Assembly: GCA_947503835.1 (NCBI GenBank)
Contig: CANNFM010000006.1
Span: forward strand, 62,001-126,000
Direction of reading: 5' to 3'
Length of the DNA stretch: 64,000 bases
Source of the DNA: an uncultured Aquimarina sp.
GTDB lineage: Bacteria; Bacteroidota; Bacteroidia; Flavobacteriales; Flavobacteriaceae
Shown here piece by piece: positions 7,714-15,593 of the stretch. The position numbers and the translations under genes were made by a program. Position 1 is the first letter of the stretch; each line of letters opens with the position of its first letter. The notes beneath the pieces are model-generated. The model was not told the DNA's origin, ran no database searches, and saw only the letters and a program-made list of their open reading frames with translations.

Positions 7714-9067
7714 AACTTTTGTTTTTTGATTCGGTCATGTATTTTTTAATCTTTCTTTTCTCCCAGTCTTTTCCTAAAAAAAGATGATGATCAAAAGCTT
7801 CCATGTAGTGAAAAATTATACCAATTCCCCAGCCTCCCGTGGCAAATAAAAACCAAGGGAACTCCAACTCATTAGTTTGATAATTAACAAATACTAAAAA
7901 TGGAATAACAATACAGTATGCAGTAAGATTGCCGTAAAAATCTTTGATCTTTTTCACTTGTTCTTTTGCGCGTTCGTATTTTATAGTTTTTTCATGTTCA
8001 ATATTTTCTAAAGTTTGTGAAGCTTCAATGGCTGCAAATTTTATTTTTCTCGTTAGTATCGGAAGCTCTGCAATAAAAGCATCATTGGTTTTGTATACCG
8101 AAAATTTTCTTTTAGTCAATAATGCATATCGTTGTTGTACATTTCCTAAACCGACACCACTACTTTGTTTTATTACCTCTTTAGGCTGAAGGTTGTTTTC
8201 TACAATTAAAAAATTATCTTTTTCATAAATTTTAATGTGCAATGGTCTTGTTTGCATGACCACATTATGTTTTATCGTATTTTCTAATAAGATTTGTAGC
8301 GAAAGCGGTACTACTTTGGCTTCGGGATTTGTAGCTTTTTCGGGCATCTCGAATATGATACTGTCTTCAAATCGCAATTGTAATAGAGTCATGTAAGTTT
8401 TTGCAAACGCTAACTCTTCATCTATCGTTACTAATTCTTTATCTTTTTGTTCTAACACATACCTATAGACTTTCGAAAGTGATGTAGTAAACTTTTGAGC
8501 CATCTTCGGGTTTTCATCTATAAGAGATGTTAGTACATTAAGACTATTAAACAAGAAATGCGGATCAAGTTGGTTTTTTAGGGCAGCAAATTTTGCCGAA
8601 GCCGTACCTGCAATAATTTTTTGCTCTGTTATTTTTTGTTTCTGTAGTTCTTTAAAGAAAAAGAACGCATGAAAAAAGAGTGTTACAATCAAGGTAATAA
8701 CAAACCCACTTAGATAATAACTTAATTTTTCGTCTTGTATAAACTTTTCTAAGGGCTTACCATGATACCCCACGACAAGGAATAAACGTATAATGATTAT
8801 TGTAGTCATGGTAACGATTATTGCGCCAATAGCGCCAAACCATAATCGCTTCTGAGGCTGTTTTTCCCATGTGTAGAATTTACCAATGAAATCATAAAAA
8901 TATGTATTTGCCAGTGTAAGCGGAAAAGCAAACATAAATTGTATAAGAGTATCTTCTAGTACGCCTTTAATTGTTAAAGGACCTCCTACGCCAAAGATTA
9001 TAATAATCAACTCAATGCCAATCGCGATGATGATACTTATTTTTAATATTTTTCGTAAATCGAACAT
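7706..9067 (-). CDS. LytS-type sensor histidine kinase fused to a C-terminal 2TM domain
   Basis: A 453-residue sensor kinase. Four membrane helices occupy about 8-28, 38-60, 76-98 and 118-137. The His_kinase domain (PF06580 type) follows, with the phospho-accepting His170 in NQLDPHFLFNSLN. The ATPase region has an N-box near LLENTIKHN (259-268) and the glycine loop GVGLGNV (304-310). After a linker the protein continues into a full 2TM domain (about 360-445, YERAKEQVKKIKDFYGN and GGWGIGIIFHYME). The ATPase domain would therefore be tethered to the membrane on both sides. It partners with the LytTR regulator at 6180-6935 and the two small 2TM proteins. Confidence 0.9.
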   Translation of the reverse strand: MFDLRKILKISIIIAIGIELIIIIFGVGGPLTIKGVLEDTLIQFMFAFPLTLANTYFYDFIGKFYTWEKQPQKRLWFGAIGAIIVTMTTIIIIRLFLVVGYHGKPLEKFIQDEKLSYYLSGFVITLIVTLFFHAFFFFKELQKQKITEQKIIAGTASAKFAALKNQLDPHFLFNSLNVLTSLIDENPKMAQKFTTSLSKVYRYVLEQKDKELVTIDEELAFAKTYMTLLQLRFEDSIIFEMPEKATNPEAKVVPLSLQILLENTIKHNVVMQTRPLHIKIYEKDNFLIVENNLQPKEVIKQSSGVGLGNVQQRYALLTKRKFSVYKTNDAFIAELPILTRKIKFAAIEASQTLENIEHEKTIKYERAKEQVKKIKDFYGNLTAYCIVIPFLVFVNYQTNELEFPWFLFATGGWGIGIIFHYMEAFDHHLFLGKDWEKRKIKKYMTESKNKSYD

Positions 9068-9098
9068 GTATATTTTGTCGTTTTGTTTTTAAAGCTTT

Positions 9099-9719
9099 TT
9101 ATTGACAGCTTTGCTGAACTCTTTTTACCTGATTCTTTCCCCATTTAGGATAAAAGGGTGTATCATGGGTTTCTTTTTCAAAGTACAAGATAGCTTTTTC
9201 TATCTCAGGACAAAAGGCCTTTGGGTCTTTACCCCAGAATTTTGCACTACCCATTTTCCACTCGGCATGATATAATATTGCTCTAGGATTTTTGGGCTGT
9301 AAAGCTTTTGCTTTTTGATACAGTTCTTCAACTTTGGCAGAAAGTGCAGGTCCATATACCGATGGATTATATGCAACATAAGCCGTATTAAGCATAGCTT
9401 CCATAATCATAATTTCGGCATTATTCTTAGAAAACGTTTTGGCCTCATTTAAAAAATTCTGAGCTTTTTTTAATCTCAATTCGATTTCTTCTGCGTCTTT
9501 TATCCCAAATGTGGTTACAATATGTACCTGAGCTGCATAATAAAATGGTAACCAGTTTTCTTTTTCTGCCTTGGCAATACGTTCAAAAAGATTGATAGCT
9601 TCGTCTGGGGTTTTAGTTTCCCATAATTCAAAGGCTTTGGTCATTCCTTTTTCATATGCAGCTTGTGCATTGATCGTTGTGGCTGTTAAAAAGCTTAGTA
9701 TAATCAGTACTGTTTTCAT
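9099..9719 (-). CDS. Exported helical-repeat (TPR-like) protein
   Basis: A 206-residue protein with a signal peptide ending near TTINAQA (residue 19). The rest is alpha-helical and reads as degenerate tetratricopeptide units (AYEKGMTKAFELWETKTPDEAINLFERIA, and AEELYQKAKAL with PKNPRAILYHAEWKMG). It is likely periplasmic. It begins the signalling group that continues, 31 bp later, with the LytS-type kinase, so it may help sense an envelope signal; that is inference from position only. Confidence 0.7.
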   Translation of the reverse strand: MKTVLIILSFLTATTINAQAAYEKGMTKAFELWETKTPDEAINLFERIAKAEKENWLPFYYAAQVHIVTTFGIKDAEEIELRLKKAQNFLNEAKTFSKNNAEIMIMEAMLNTAYVAYNPSVYGPALSAKVEELYQKAKALQPKNPRAILYHAEWKMGSAKFWGKDPKAFCPEIEKAILYFEKETHDTPFYPKWGKNQVKRVQQSCQ

Positions 9720-9818
9720 AGTTGTTTATGTTTTTAATGTACAAGACAAATATCGATAGGGTAGGTGTTTAATTATAGTATTTGTGACCGAATTGTAATT
9801 TTTTAAGACTGAATTGTA

Positions 9819-11975
9819 TTACAAATTATCTAATTGATTATCGGTTTTATTATCGCTTATAGTCCAAAAGAACCCAAGAATAAAAAACTGATCGGCATTG
9901 GGACGTATTGCACGTCTTGAAAAGTTTCCATTAGCGTCTGGAGTATTGGAATATTGGTAATTAAAAACATTGTTGAAATCCAATGCATTTGAAACAGAGA
10001 AGTACAGGATTTTTTGCTGACTAATTAAATATGCCCAGCTAAAATTGACAGCATTAAACGTTCGTGTTTTTTGATTTTGAAAAACACTTTCATTTGGATC
10101 ATTATAAGGTCTGCCTGAAGAAAAGTTGTAGGTCGTACTAATTAATGATTTCCAATCTTTGATCCAATATTTTGTGACCAAAGAAAGATTATGCTTGGCT
10201 GCAAAATTAGGAGTAGCTCTGTTGGGATAATTTTTATAATCTCTTTCTGTATCCAGATAGGAATAACTAGCCCAGTATTCGAGATTTTTGATCGATTTAT
10301 TATCACGCCAAAAGATATCTAAACCTGCGGCATACCCATCTCCGTTATTGTTAAAATTACTACCAAACTCAGGGATTTCGGTATCAAATTTTATAAGACT
10401 TTTATATGACTTATAATACCCTTCTGCTCTAAATGTTCTACCATTATCTTGGTATAAATAATTCAGGATATAGTGAGATGATTTTTCGGGCTCCAGCATC
10501 GAATTGTATTTTAATACATCTTGTTGCGGAGCCTGATAGAAGTCTCCATAGGCAAGTGATATTTGTGATTTTGATGTGGTTTTGTAGGCTAAAGAGGTTC
10601 TTGGCGAAATTTTGCTGTAGTTTAATAATGTATTATGTACGCCCCTAACACCAACCTGTAACGCTAGTTTTTTACTAAAAAAGATATTAGCTTCAGTAAA
10701 TACAGCTGTGCTATGATTATCATATGTAGTATTAAAGGTATCTATACTTGGGATTTCTGCTTTTTCTGAAAAAGTGTTTAAGAATTGTTCTGCACCAAAA
10801 CTTAACTTAAATTGATTACTAAACCTCTTTCTAAGTTTCAATTTAAAATGAAAACTATTTTCGGTATCGTCAACAGTGGTATCATCAATTTTAATGTCAT
10901 TTTCATCATTGGCAAAGCTGGCTCCGGTTGCAATATCCCAATCGTTTTTAAGATTACCTTTGTAGGATGCATTAAGGTATAAGTTTCTGTTTTTTAATCC
11001 AAAATTAACCCCTTCAGTGGTATTAATGTCATCTTGTATAAGTTCAAAATTTGCATAATTTAAACCACCATATACTTTTAAAAGTCCATCATTGCTAAAT
11101 TTATGGCGGTACACGGTTTCTCCTGATAAAGATTCATAAGGGGTTATCCATTTTACACGTTGTTCTATAAGGCCTTGATATGGTTTTAGGTTGATATAAA
11201 AGGCATTTACACTTAATGAGCTGTTATCCCATTTTTGAGTGTTCCCTCCGCCTAATCCTACATTAATAAACTGAAGATCTGTTTTTTCCTGATCGGGTTC
11301 ATCAATCGTGTTAAGTTGTAGTACACTGGATAACGCATCGCCAAACTCGGCAGAATATCCACCAGTAGAAAAATTTGTTCCTTTAAAAAGGAAAGGAGAA
11401 AACCGACCTCGGGTTGGGATATTATTTGTTGTTGCTAGAAATGGTTGAAAAACACGTAGACCATCGATATAAATATTGGTTTCATTAGCATCACCACCAC
11501 GTACAAAAAGGCGCCCATCTTCTGATGCATTAGAAGTACCTGGTAATGTTTGTAATGCGGCTATATAATCTCCTGCAGATCCTGCTGTCGTTACAATATC
11601 CAAAGGGGTAAGAACTGAAGCTTTGCTATTATCCCCAGCCGAAAATGATCCGGCATTTAATACAACACTTCCCAAAGAATTTACATCTTCTTTTAAGATT
11701 ACGTTCAAATTTTTCATTTCTGAAACATCTTTGTTTAAGGTGTATGTTTCAAAAGAAAGAAAAGAAACGATAAAGTTTTGTTGCCCAGTCTCTGAAGTGG
11801 TAAAAGAAAAGCTGCCCGTTTCGTCTGAAGAACTACCATCATATGTGCCTTCTAGATATACATTCGCACCGATAATTGGAATACCTTTTTTGTCGGTTAC
11901 TTTTCCGGTGATATTTATCTGCCCGGATAAATTATAAACAAGTAGTAGTAAGGCTATGGTTAGTTTCGATTTCAT
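9819..11975 (-). CDS. TonB-dependent outer membrane receptor
   Basis: A 718-residue outer-membrane receptor. A signal peptide (about 1-18) is followed by a carboxypeptidase-regulatory-like domain at about 20-105 (ITGKVTDKKGIPIIGANVYLEGT). The plug domain lies at about 120-225, with the typical VRGGDANETNIYIDGLRV. The rest is a beta-barrel rich in aromatic and Asn residues. The substrate is unknown and no SusD partner is adjacent, which argues against a glycan PUL. The gene diverges from a GLPGLI gene, a family often found next to such receptors, and the two share an intergenic region holding the 21-bp repeat array. Confidence 0.92.
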   Translation of the reverse strand: MKSKLTIALLLLVYNLSGQINITGKVTDKKGIPIIGANVYLEGTYDGSSSDETGSFSFTTSETGQQNFIVSFLSFETYTLNKDVSEMKNLNVILKEDVNSLGSVVLNAGSFSAGDNSKASVLTPLDIVTTAGSAGDYIAALQTLPGTSNASEDGRLFVRGGDANETNIYIDGLRVFQPFLATTNNIPTRGRFSPFLFKGTNFSTGGYSAEFGDALSSVLQLNTIDEPDQEKTDLQFINVGLGGGNTQKWDNSSLSVNAFYINLKPYQGLIEQRVKWITPYESLSGETVYRHKFSNDGLLKVYGGLNYANFELIQDDINTTEGVNFGLKNRNLYLNASYKGNLKNDWDIATGASFANDENDIKIDDTTVDDTENSFHFKLKLRKRFSNQFKLSFGAEQFLNTFSEKAEIPSIDTFNTTYDNHSTAVFTEANIFFSKKLALQVGVRGVHNTLLNYSKISPRTSLAYKTTSKSQISLAYGDFYQAPQQDVLKYNSMLEPEKSSHYILNYLYQDNGRTFRAEGYYKSYKSLIKFDTEIPEFGSNFNNNGDGYAAGLDIFWRDNKSIKNLEYWASYSYLDTERDYKNYPNRATPNFAAKHNLSLVTKYWIKDWKSLISTTYNFSSGRPYNDPNESVFQNQKTRTFNAVNFSWAYLISQQKILYFSVSNALDFNNVFNYQYSNTPDANGNFSRRAIRPNADQFFILGFFWTISDNKTDNQLDNL

Positions 11976-12142
11976 TTTATAATGTTTTTCTGATTTGATA
12001 GGTCAAAAGTGAAGTATCTTAAAAGAATCTGAAATATTGACTTACCGAGTTGTAGAAAATCAATGATCAATTGATTGATCGAATATATAAATACATGTAG
12101 GTTTCATTTAATAACTAAAAAGATGTATTTAGTTATAATTTA
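11976..12142. other. Intergenic leader of the TonB receptor gene
   Basis: AT-rich non-coding stretch between the receptor start (11975) and the repeat array. On the minus strand CACTTTTG at 12003-12010 is a one-mismatch match to TAnnTTTG and could be the receptor promoter; no clear -33 TTG was identified. Confidence 0.3.
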
Positions 12143-12352
12143 TATGGTATTTGAGTCTAAAAGATTAAAATTCGAGTATAAATCACTCAAACTTGAGTAA
12201 AAAACACTCAAACTTGAGTAAAAAACACTCGAATTCGAGTATAAAAGATTCAACCATGAGTAAAAAAGACTCAAACTTGAGCAAAATATACTGGAGTTTG
12301 AGTATAAAAGATTCAACCATGAGTAAAAAACACTAGAGTTGGGGTACTAAAT
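12143..12352. repeat. Array of ten 21-bp units with dyad cores
   Basis: Exactly ten 21-bp units run without gaps over 210 bp. Most units carry a dyad core: CTCAAACTTGAG at 12186-12197, 12207-12218 and 12270-12281, and the perfect palindrome CTCGAATTCGAG at 12228-12239. An A-rich spacer (GTAAAAAAC type) separates cores. A higher-order 63-bp repeat is visible: units at 12248 and 12311 match at 20 of 21 bases, and units at 12227 and 12290 are related. The two outer units are degenerate. Twenty-one bp equals two helical turns, so all dyads face one side of the DNA. It lies between a TonB receptor gene and a GLPGLI gene. It may be an operator array or a structured element; the role is unknown. Confidence 0.9.
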
Positions 12353-12396
12353 ACTCAACGATGAAGGTGAAGAATTATTTTTAACTAATTTTTTAG

Positions 12397-12423
12397 TTGA
12401 AAAGTGATTTTTGGTTACATTTG
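12397..12423 (+). promoter_or_regulatory. Promoter of the GLPGLI gene (TTG-N16-TACATTTG)
   Basis: TTG at 12397-12399 and TACATTTG at 12416-12423 match the Bacteroidota -33/-7 pattern with 16-bp spacing, slightly short. The expected transcription start is about 20 nt before the ATG at 12448. It lies 44 bp downstream of the 21-bp repeat array. Confidence 0.6.
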
Positions 12424-12447
12424 CGAAGTTAATTTATCAACTACATC

Positions 12448-13233
12448 ATGAGAAGAATAGTATTCCTAATAGTTGCCATGTCTACTTTATTGTCAAGAGC
12501 ACAACAGATTACAGTAATTTATAAAGAGAAACGAAAAGCAAATTATTCGTCTTTACGATCTCATGTAGGAGAGGATGAATTGGAATTAATAACAGGAGGG
12601 AAGCCAGATAAAGAATCCGAATTTTCTGTATTCGAATACAAAAGTGTGTTACGAATCGATAATCATAGTTCTCTATATTATCCTCAAGAAGAGATTACTA
12701 ATGATACATTAATGGTTCAAACTACTTATGATGATATTGATATGGGCTATAAAAGCCTTTATCGCAATATTGAAGTGTCTGATAAAAATTTCAGTATTAT
12801 TTATCAGAATCTTATTTCTAAAGAAAAAATAAGTACAGACCGATATTCGGGTAAAGACTATCTGGTTTCAGAAAAGCTTGAAAAATTGGATTGGAAGATT
12901 ACCAATGAAAAAAAGAATATAGGACAATATACCTGCCAAAAAGCAATACTAGAGCATGAACATGATGAGTCAGAAATTCATGTGCAGGGACATGAACATA
13001 TTCATCTTACCGAAGTTTGGTTTACCGATGATATCGCGATTGGTCATGGCCCATCAGGATATTGGGGCCTACCAGGTCTTATCCTTGAAATTAAAGAAGG
13101 ATCCACTCACGTAATTATGGATAAAGTTGTTTTTGATATAGGTGCTTTTAGGGTACAACCTTCAGCCAAAGGGGAAAAGGTAACTAGAGAGCATTTTAAA
13201 AATCTACCAATTCTAGAATTTATGGAGAACTAA
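12448..13233 (+). CDS. GLPGLI family protein
   Basis: A 261-residue exported protein with a short signal peptide ending near LLSRAQQ (residue 20). The family signature WGLPGLILEIKEGSTHVIMDKV is present in a slightly longer context near residue 210-230, which defines the GLPGLI family (TIGR01200) of Bacteroidota. A His/Glu-rich segment (EHEHDESEIHVQGHEHIH, about 170-187) could bind metal, which is inference. The family has no known function. It often accompanies TonB receptors with a carboxypeptidase-like leader; here that receptor is the divergent neighbour. Confidence 0.9.
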   Translation: MRRIVFLIVAMSTLLSRAQQITVIYKEKRKANYSSLRSHVGEDELELITGGKPDKESEFSVFEYKSVLRIDNHSSLYYPQEEITNDTLMVQTTYDDIDMGYKSLYRNIEVSDKNFSIIYQNLISKEKISTDRYSGKDYLVSEKLEKLDWKITNEKKNIGQYTCQKAILEHEHDESEIHVQGHEHIHLTEVWFTDDIAIGHGPSGYWGLPGLILEIKEGSTHVIMDKVVFDIGAFRVQPSAKGEKVTREHFKNLPILEFMEN

Positions 13234-13246
13234 TTAGGTATGCCAA

Positions 13247-14542
13247 TTATACTCTTTCGATAGATCCATTATCATTTTTAAAAGGCCTTACGATAAGTCG
13301 TGCAGCTTTATCATAATTGATATAGTTGTATACCCAATTAAAGAAAGTGATAAATCGATTTCTAAACCCTACCAGAAACCATAGATGAATAAACATCCAG
13401 ATAAACCATGCAAAAAAACCACCAAATCTAAATTTTCCAAGATCTACTACAGCTTTGTTTCTTCCTATAGTAGCCATCGAACCTTTGTCTAAGTATTTAA
13501 AAGGTGTCATCGCTTTTCCTTTTATATGACGTTTTAAATTTTTAGCCAGGTGTCTTCCTTGTTGTATCGCGGGTTGAGCCACCATAGGGTGACCTTTTGG
13601 GTATTCTTCAGTTTCCATTACAGAAATATCCCCAATGGCAAAAACATTGTTATACCCTTCAATTTGGTTACACTGGTTTACTTTATAACGATTAGCCCTT
13701 GGGATTAGAGATTCTGCTTTTATACCCGATATAGGTGCCCCGGTTACTCCGGCAGACCATATAAAGGTTGCGGTTCTAATAGAAAGATCGGTATTAGTGG
13801 TTACCAACTCATTCTCATAGTTTTTTACTTGAGTATTTAGATGAATATGTACTCCAAGATTTTCTAAGAATTTGGTGGCTTTTTTTGAGGCATGTTCACT
13901 CATTGGAGGAAGGACACGAGATGCACCTTCGATTAAATGAATTTCCATTTCACCAAAATCCATATCTGGATAGTCTCTTGGTAAGACATTTAATTTTAGT
14001 TCTGCTATACCTCCCGCGAGCTCAACTCCAGTAGGACCAGCTCCGGCAAGGACAAAACTTAGAAGCTCTTTTCTTTTTTCGAGATCGGTAGTGATTACAG
14101 CTTGTTCTAGGTTTTCTAACATTAAACTACGCAAATTTAGTGCTTGCGGAAGATTTTTCATTCGCATTGCATTATTTTCGATAGTCTCATTGCCAAAAAA
14201 GTTAGTTCGTGCCCCTGTAGCAATAACGAGGTAATCGTAAGAAATACTGCCAATATTAGAATGGATCTTTTGTGTGTTGGGATCTATAGATTCTACTTCG
14301 GCCATTCTAAAAAAAGTATTTTTCCCTCTTTTTACAATTTTACGCAGAGGGTATGCGATAGAGTCTGGTTCTAAAGAAGAAGTAGATACTTGATATAGAA
14401 GAGGTTGAAATGTGTGATAATTGTGCCTGTCTATTAATACTAATTGCACAGGTTCTTTAATCATTTTTCGAGCTAATGCAACTCCGGCAAAACCGCCACC
14501 AATAATTACTAATCTGGGTAAATTAGTGTAAGGGATATTCAT
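13247..14542 (-). CDS. Type II NADH dehydrogenase (NAD(P)/FAD-dependent oxidoreductase)
   Basis: A 431-residue flavoprotein. The FAD-binding Rossmann motif is VIIGGGFAGVALA at about 12-24. The second dinucleotide motif, AGAGPTGVELAGG near 165-180, binds NADH. VFAIGDIS near 295 is the FAD-contacting ATG/GD motif. Near the C-terminus a hydrophobic segment (FGGFFAWFIWMFIHLWFLVGF) would dock it on the inner membrane. It is expected to pass electrons from NADH to menaquinone without pumping protons. It is a single-gene unit with its own well-matched promoter at 14562-14590. Confidence 0.9.
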   Translation of the reverse strand: MNIPYTNLPRLVIIGGGFAGVALARKMIKEPVQLVLIDRHNYHTFQPLLYQVSTSSLEPDSIAYPLRKIVKRGKNTFFRMAEVESIDPNTQKIHSNIGSISYDYLVIATGARTNFFGNETIENNAMRMKNLPQALNLRSLMLENLEQAVITTDLEKRKELLSFVLAGAGPTGVELAGGIAELKLNVLPRDYPDMDFGEMEIHLIEGASRVLPPMSEHASKKATKFLENLGVHIHLNTQVKNYENELVTTNTDLSIRTATFIWSAGVTGAPISGIKAESLIPRANRYKVNQCNQIEGYNNVFAIGDISVMETEEYPKGHPMVAQPAIQQGRHLAKNLKRHIKGKAMTPFKYLDKGSMATIGRNKAVVDLGKFRFGGFFAWFIWMFIHLWFLVGFRNRFITFFNWVYNYINYDKAARLIVRPFKNDNGSIERV

Positions 14543-14561
14543 AATAAAAGCTATTGTTTGT

Positions 14562-14590
14562 CAAAGATAATGTCTAATTAATAAAAACAA
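14562..14590 (-). promoter_or_regulatory. Promoter of the NADH dehydrogenase gene (TTG-N18-TATCTTTG)
   Basis: On the minus strand TTG (14590-14588) is followed after 18 bp by TATCTTTG (14569-14562), a perfect match to the Bacteroidota TAnnTTTG -7 box. The ATG at 14542 lies about 20 nt downstream. Confidence 0.7.
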
Positions 14591-15033
14591 TAGATAACTT
14601 TAGTTTTTATGTTTTTTAAATAATCTTGAAAAAAAACGTAAGGATTTATGTCGAATAACCGTATCTAATCTAAAGGTTTATTATGGTTTTTTTACGGTAA
14701 AAACGTTGTTATGGTTGCTTTCGGTTTGTTATATTTTATGGTTTAACCGTAATTACAATGAGGTTTTAGTGTTTTTTAATACTGTGTTAATGGTTTTTTA
14801 TAATGCTATAATTAACTGCATAATAATTAATAATGTTTAAATTATTGCCTTTTTTGACTAAATAATAATTGTTTTTTTGTTAAATAGTTATAAATATTGA
14901 ATTTAGCATCAATGAATTATTAACATGACTTTAACATCCCAAAATAAATAGTTAAGCATTGTTATTTTCACTTCGTCATAATGAAATGGGCATAGGCCCC
15001 AATCTAAGAATTATTTAACCTAAATATTTTATT
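14591..15033. other. AT-rich intergenic region, long leader of the 58-aa peptide gene
   Basis: No gene seen over about 440 bp. It contains three copies of TTATGGTT at 14681, 14709 and 14736 (27-28 bp apart). A short inverted repeat, TTTTTAC-G-GTAAAAA, lies at about 14690-14705. The stretch just before the ATG at 15034 is a probable long untranslated leader. Confidence 0.4.
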
Positions 15034-15210
15034 ATGAAAAAAAGTTACATTCTAGTATTATTTGTTATTATCGTTTCTGCTTTAGCAGTAAGTAATAGTC
15101 ATTTGTTAAAAGAGAGCACAGCGCAATCTAATGCTGTTATGACAGAAAATGTTATAGATACTAATCCAAATTCAAATATCACCGCTATACACACGAGAGA
15201 AGTAGAATAG
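15034..15210 (+). CDS. Small exported or membrane-anchored peptide, 58 aa
   Basis: A 58-residue reading frame starting ATG at 15034. The N-terminus is a positively charged, hydrophobic helix (MKKSYILVLFVIIVSALAVS), which looks like a signal peptide or membrane anchor. A polar tail rich in Asn/Thr/Glu follows and ends IHTREVE. No family is recognised. A perfect 19-bp hairpin begins 2 bp after the stop codon. The position, upstream of a hairpin and close to LytTR and BLUF genes, and the clean signal-like start support a real gene. Being short, it could still be spurious. Confidence 0.6.
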   Translation: MKKSYILVLFVIIVSALAVSNSHLLKESTAQSNAVMTENVIDTNPNSNITAIHTREVE

Positions 15211-15211
15211 G

Positions 15212-15264
15212 TTTTAACAATGTAAGGCTGGAGTCTATTGTATTACAGCCTTACATTGTTAAAA
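15212..15264. terminator. Perfect 19-bp inverted repeat directly after the 58-aa gene
   Basis: Left arm TTTTAACAATGTAAGGCTG (15212-15230) pairs without mismatch with CAGCCTTACATTGTTAAAA (15246-15264) around a 15-nt loop. It starts 2 bp after the stop of the 58-aa peptide gene. It may be a terminator, since the arms give both an A- and a U-run, but the following bases are AATTATTATT rather than a U-tract. It may also be an mRNA-stabilising element. Confidence 0.65.
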
Positions 15265-15283
15265 AATTATTATTGTAATTGGT

Positions 15284-15373
15284 ATGAAGAAAGTTGCTAT
15301 GAAAAAAATGGACCTTTATGCAATTGGTGTTTTGATATATTCATTATTAATACTTTACATTTTTATTGTTTAA
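15284..15373 (+). CDS. Possible 29-aa single-helix membrane peptide
   Basis: ATG at 15284 opens a 29-residue frame: four lysines and a Met-rich start, then a hydrophobic helix (GVLIYSLLILYIFIV). This is the composition of small membrane peptides. There is no homology to lean on, and random AT-rich DNA readily gives hydrophobic short frames. It is kept as tentative because it lies between the hairpin at 15212-15264 and a clear downstream terminator at 15558-15593, so the strand is probably transcribed. Confidence 0.25.
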   Translation: MKKVAMKKMDLYAIGVLIYSLLILYIFIV

Positions 15374-15557
15374 ATGTTAAGGACCTAATACAATCAGTTA
15401 GAGTTTTTAAGAAACAAGTTACTGATATCTTCTTAAGATATTTGGTCATTAGGATTTGTAAAAAGTATAGTGATGCTATATTCACGTATCGCCATTTTCA
15501 AGCTACAGTATTAAAATTTTTACGTGTGATTTCATGCTATGAGTATGGTGAGGTTGA
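15374..15557. other. Probable 3' part of a plus-strand transcript, no gene recognised
   Basis: No convincing coding frame or structured RNA family was seen. The stretch ends in a good rho-independent terminator on the plus strand, so a transcript from the 15.0-15.3 kb side probably crosses it. It could hold a small RNA. Confidence 0.3.
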
Positions 15558-15593
15558 GAAACCACGATCTTGAATGATGGTGGTTTCTTTTTT
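15558..15593 (+). terminator. Rho-independent terminator
   Basis: GAAACCAC (15558-15565) pairs with GTGGTTTC (15580-15587) around a 14-nt loop and is followed by six T. The orientation is plus. It touches the stop codon of the convergent LytTR gene. It marks the end of a plus-strand transcript starting upstream of 15.5 kb. Confidence 0.75.

Noticed and set aside
12169..12334. An open frame through the 21-bp array reading SNLSKKH-type heptads
   Set aside because: Twenty-one is a multiple of three, so one frame stays open by arithmetic. There is no ATG start before the first repeat, and the array has dyad symmetry and lies in a regulatory position.
12143..12352. CRISPR array
   Set aside because: The units are 21 bp with no unique spacers of constant length; there are no cas genes and the higher-order repeat is 63 bp.
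15212..15264. tRNA or mobile-element terminal repeat at the perfect hairpin
   Set aside because: A single 19-bp stem with no cloverleaf, no transposase gene and no target-site duplication.
15238..15573. A 111-codon plus-strand frame in the gap before the LytTR gene
   Set aside because: It runs through the 3' arm of the 19-bp hairpin and into the terminator stem, has a poor Cys/aromatic-rich composition with no recognisable domain, and no supporting start signal.
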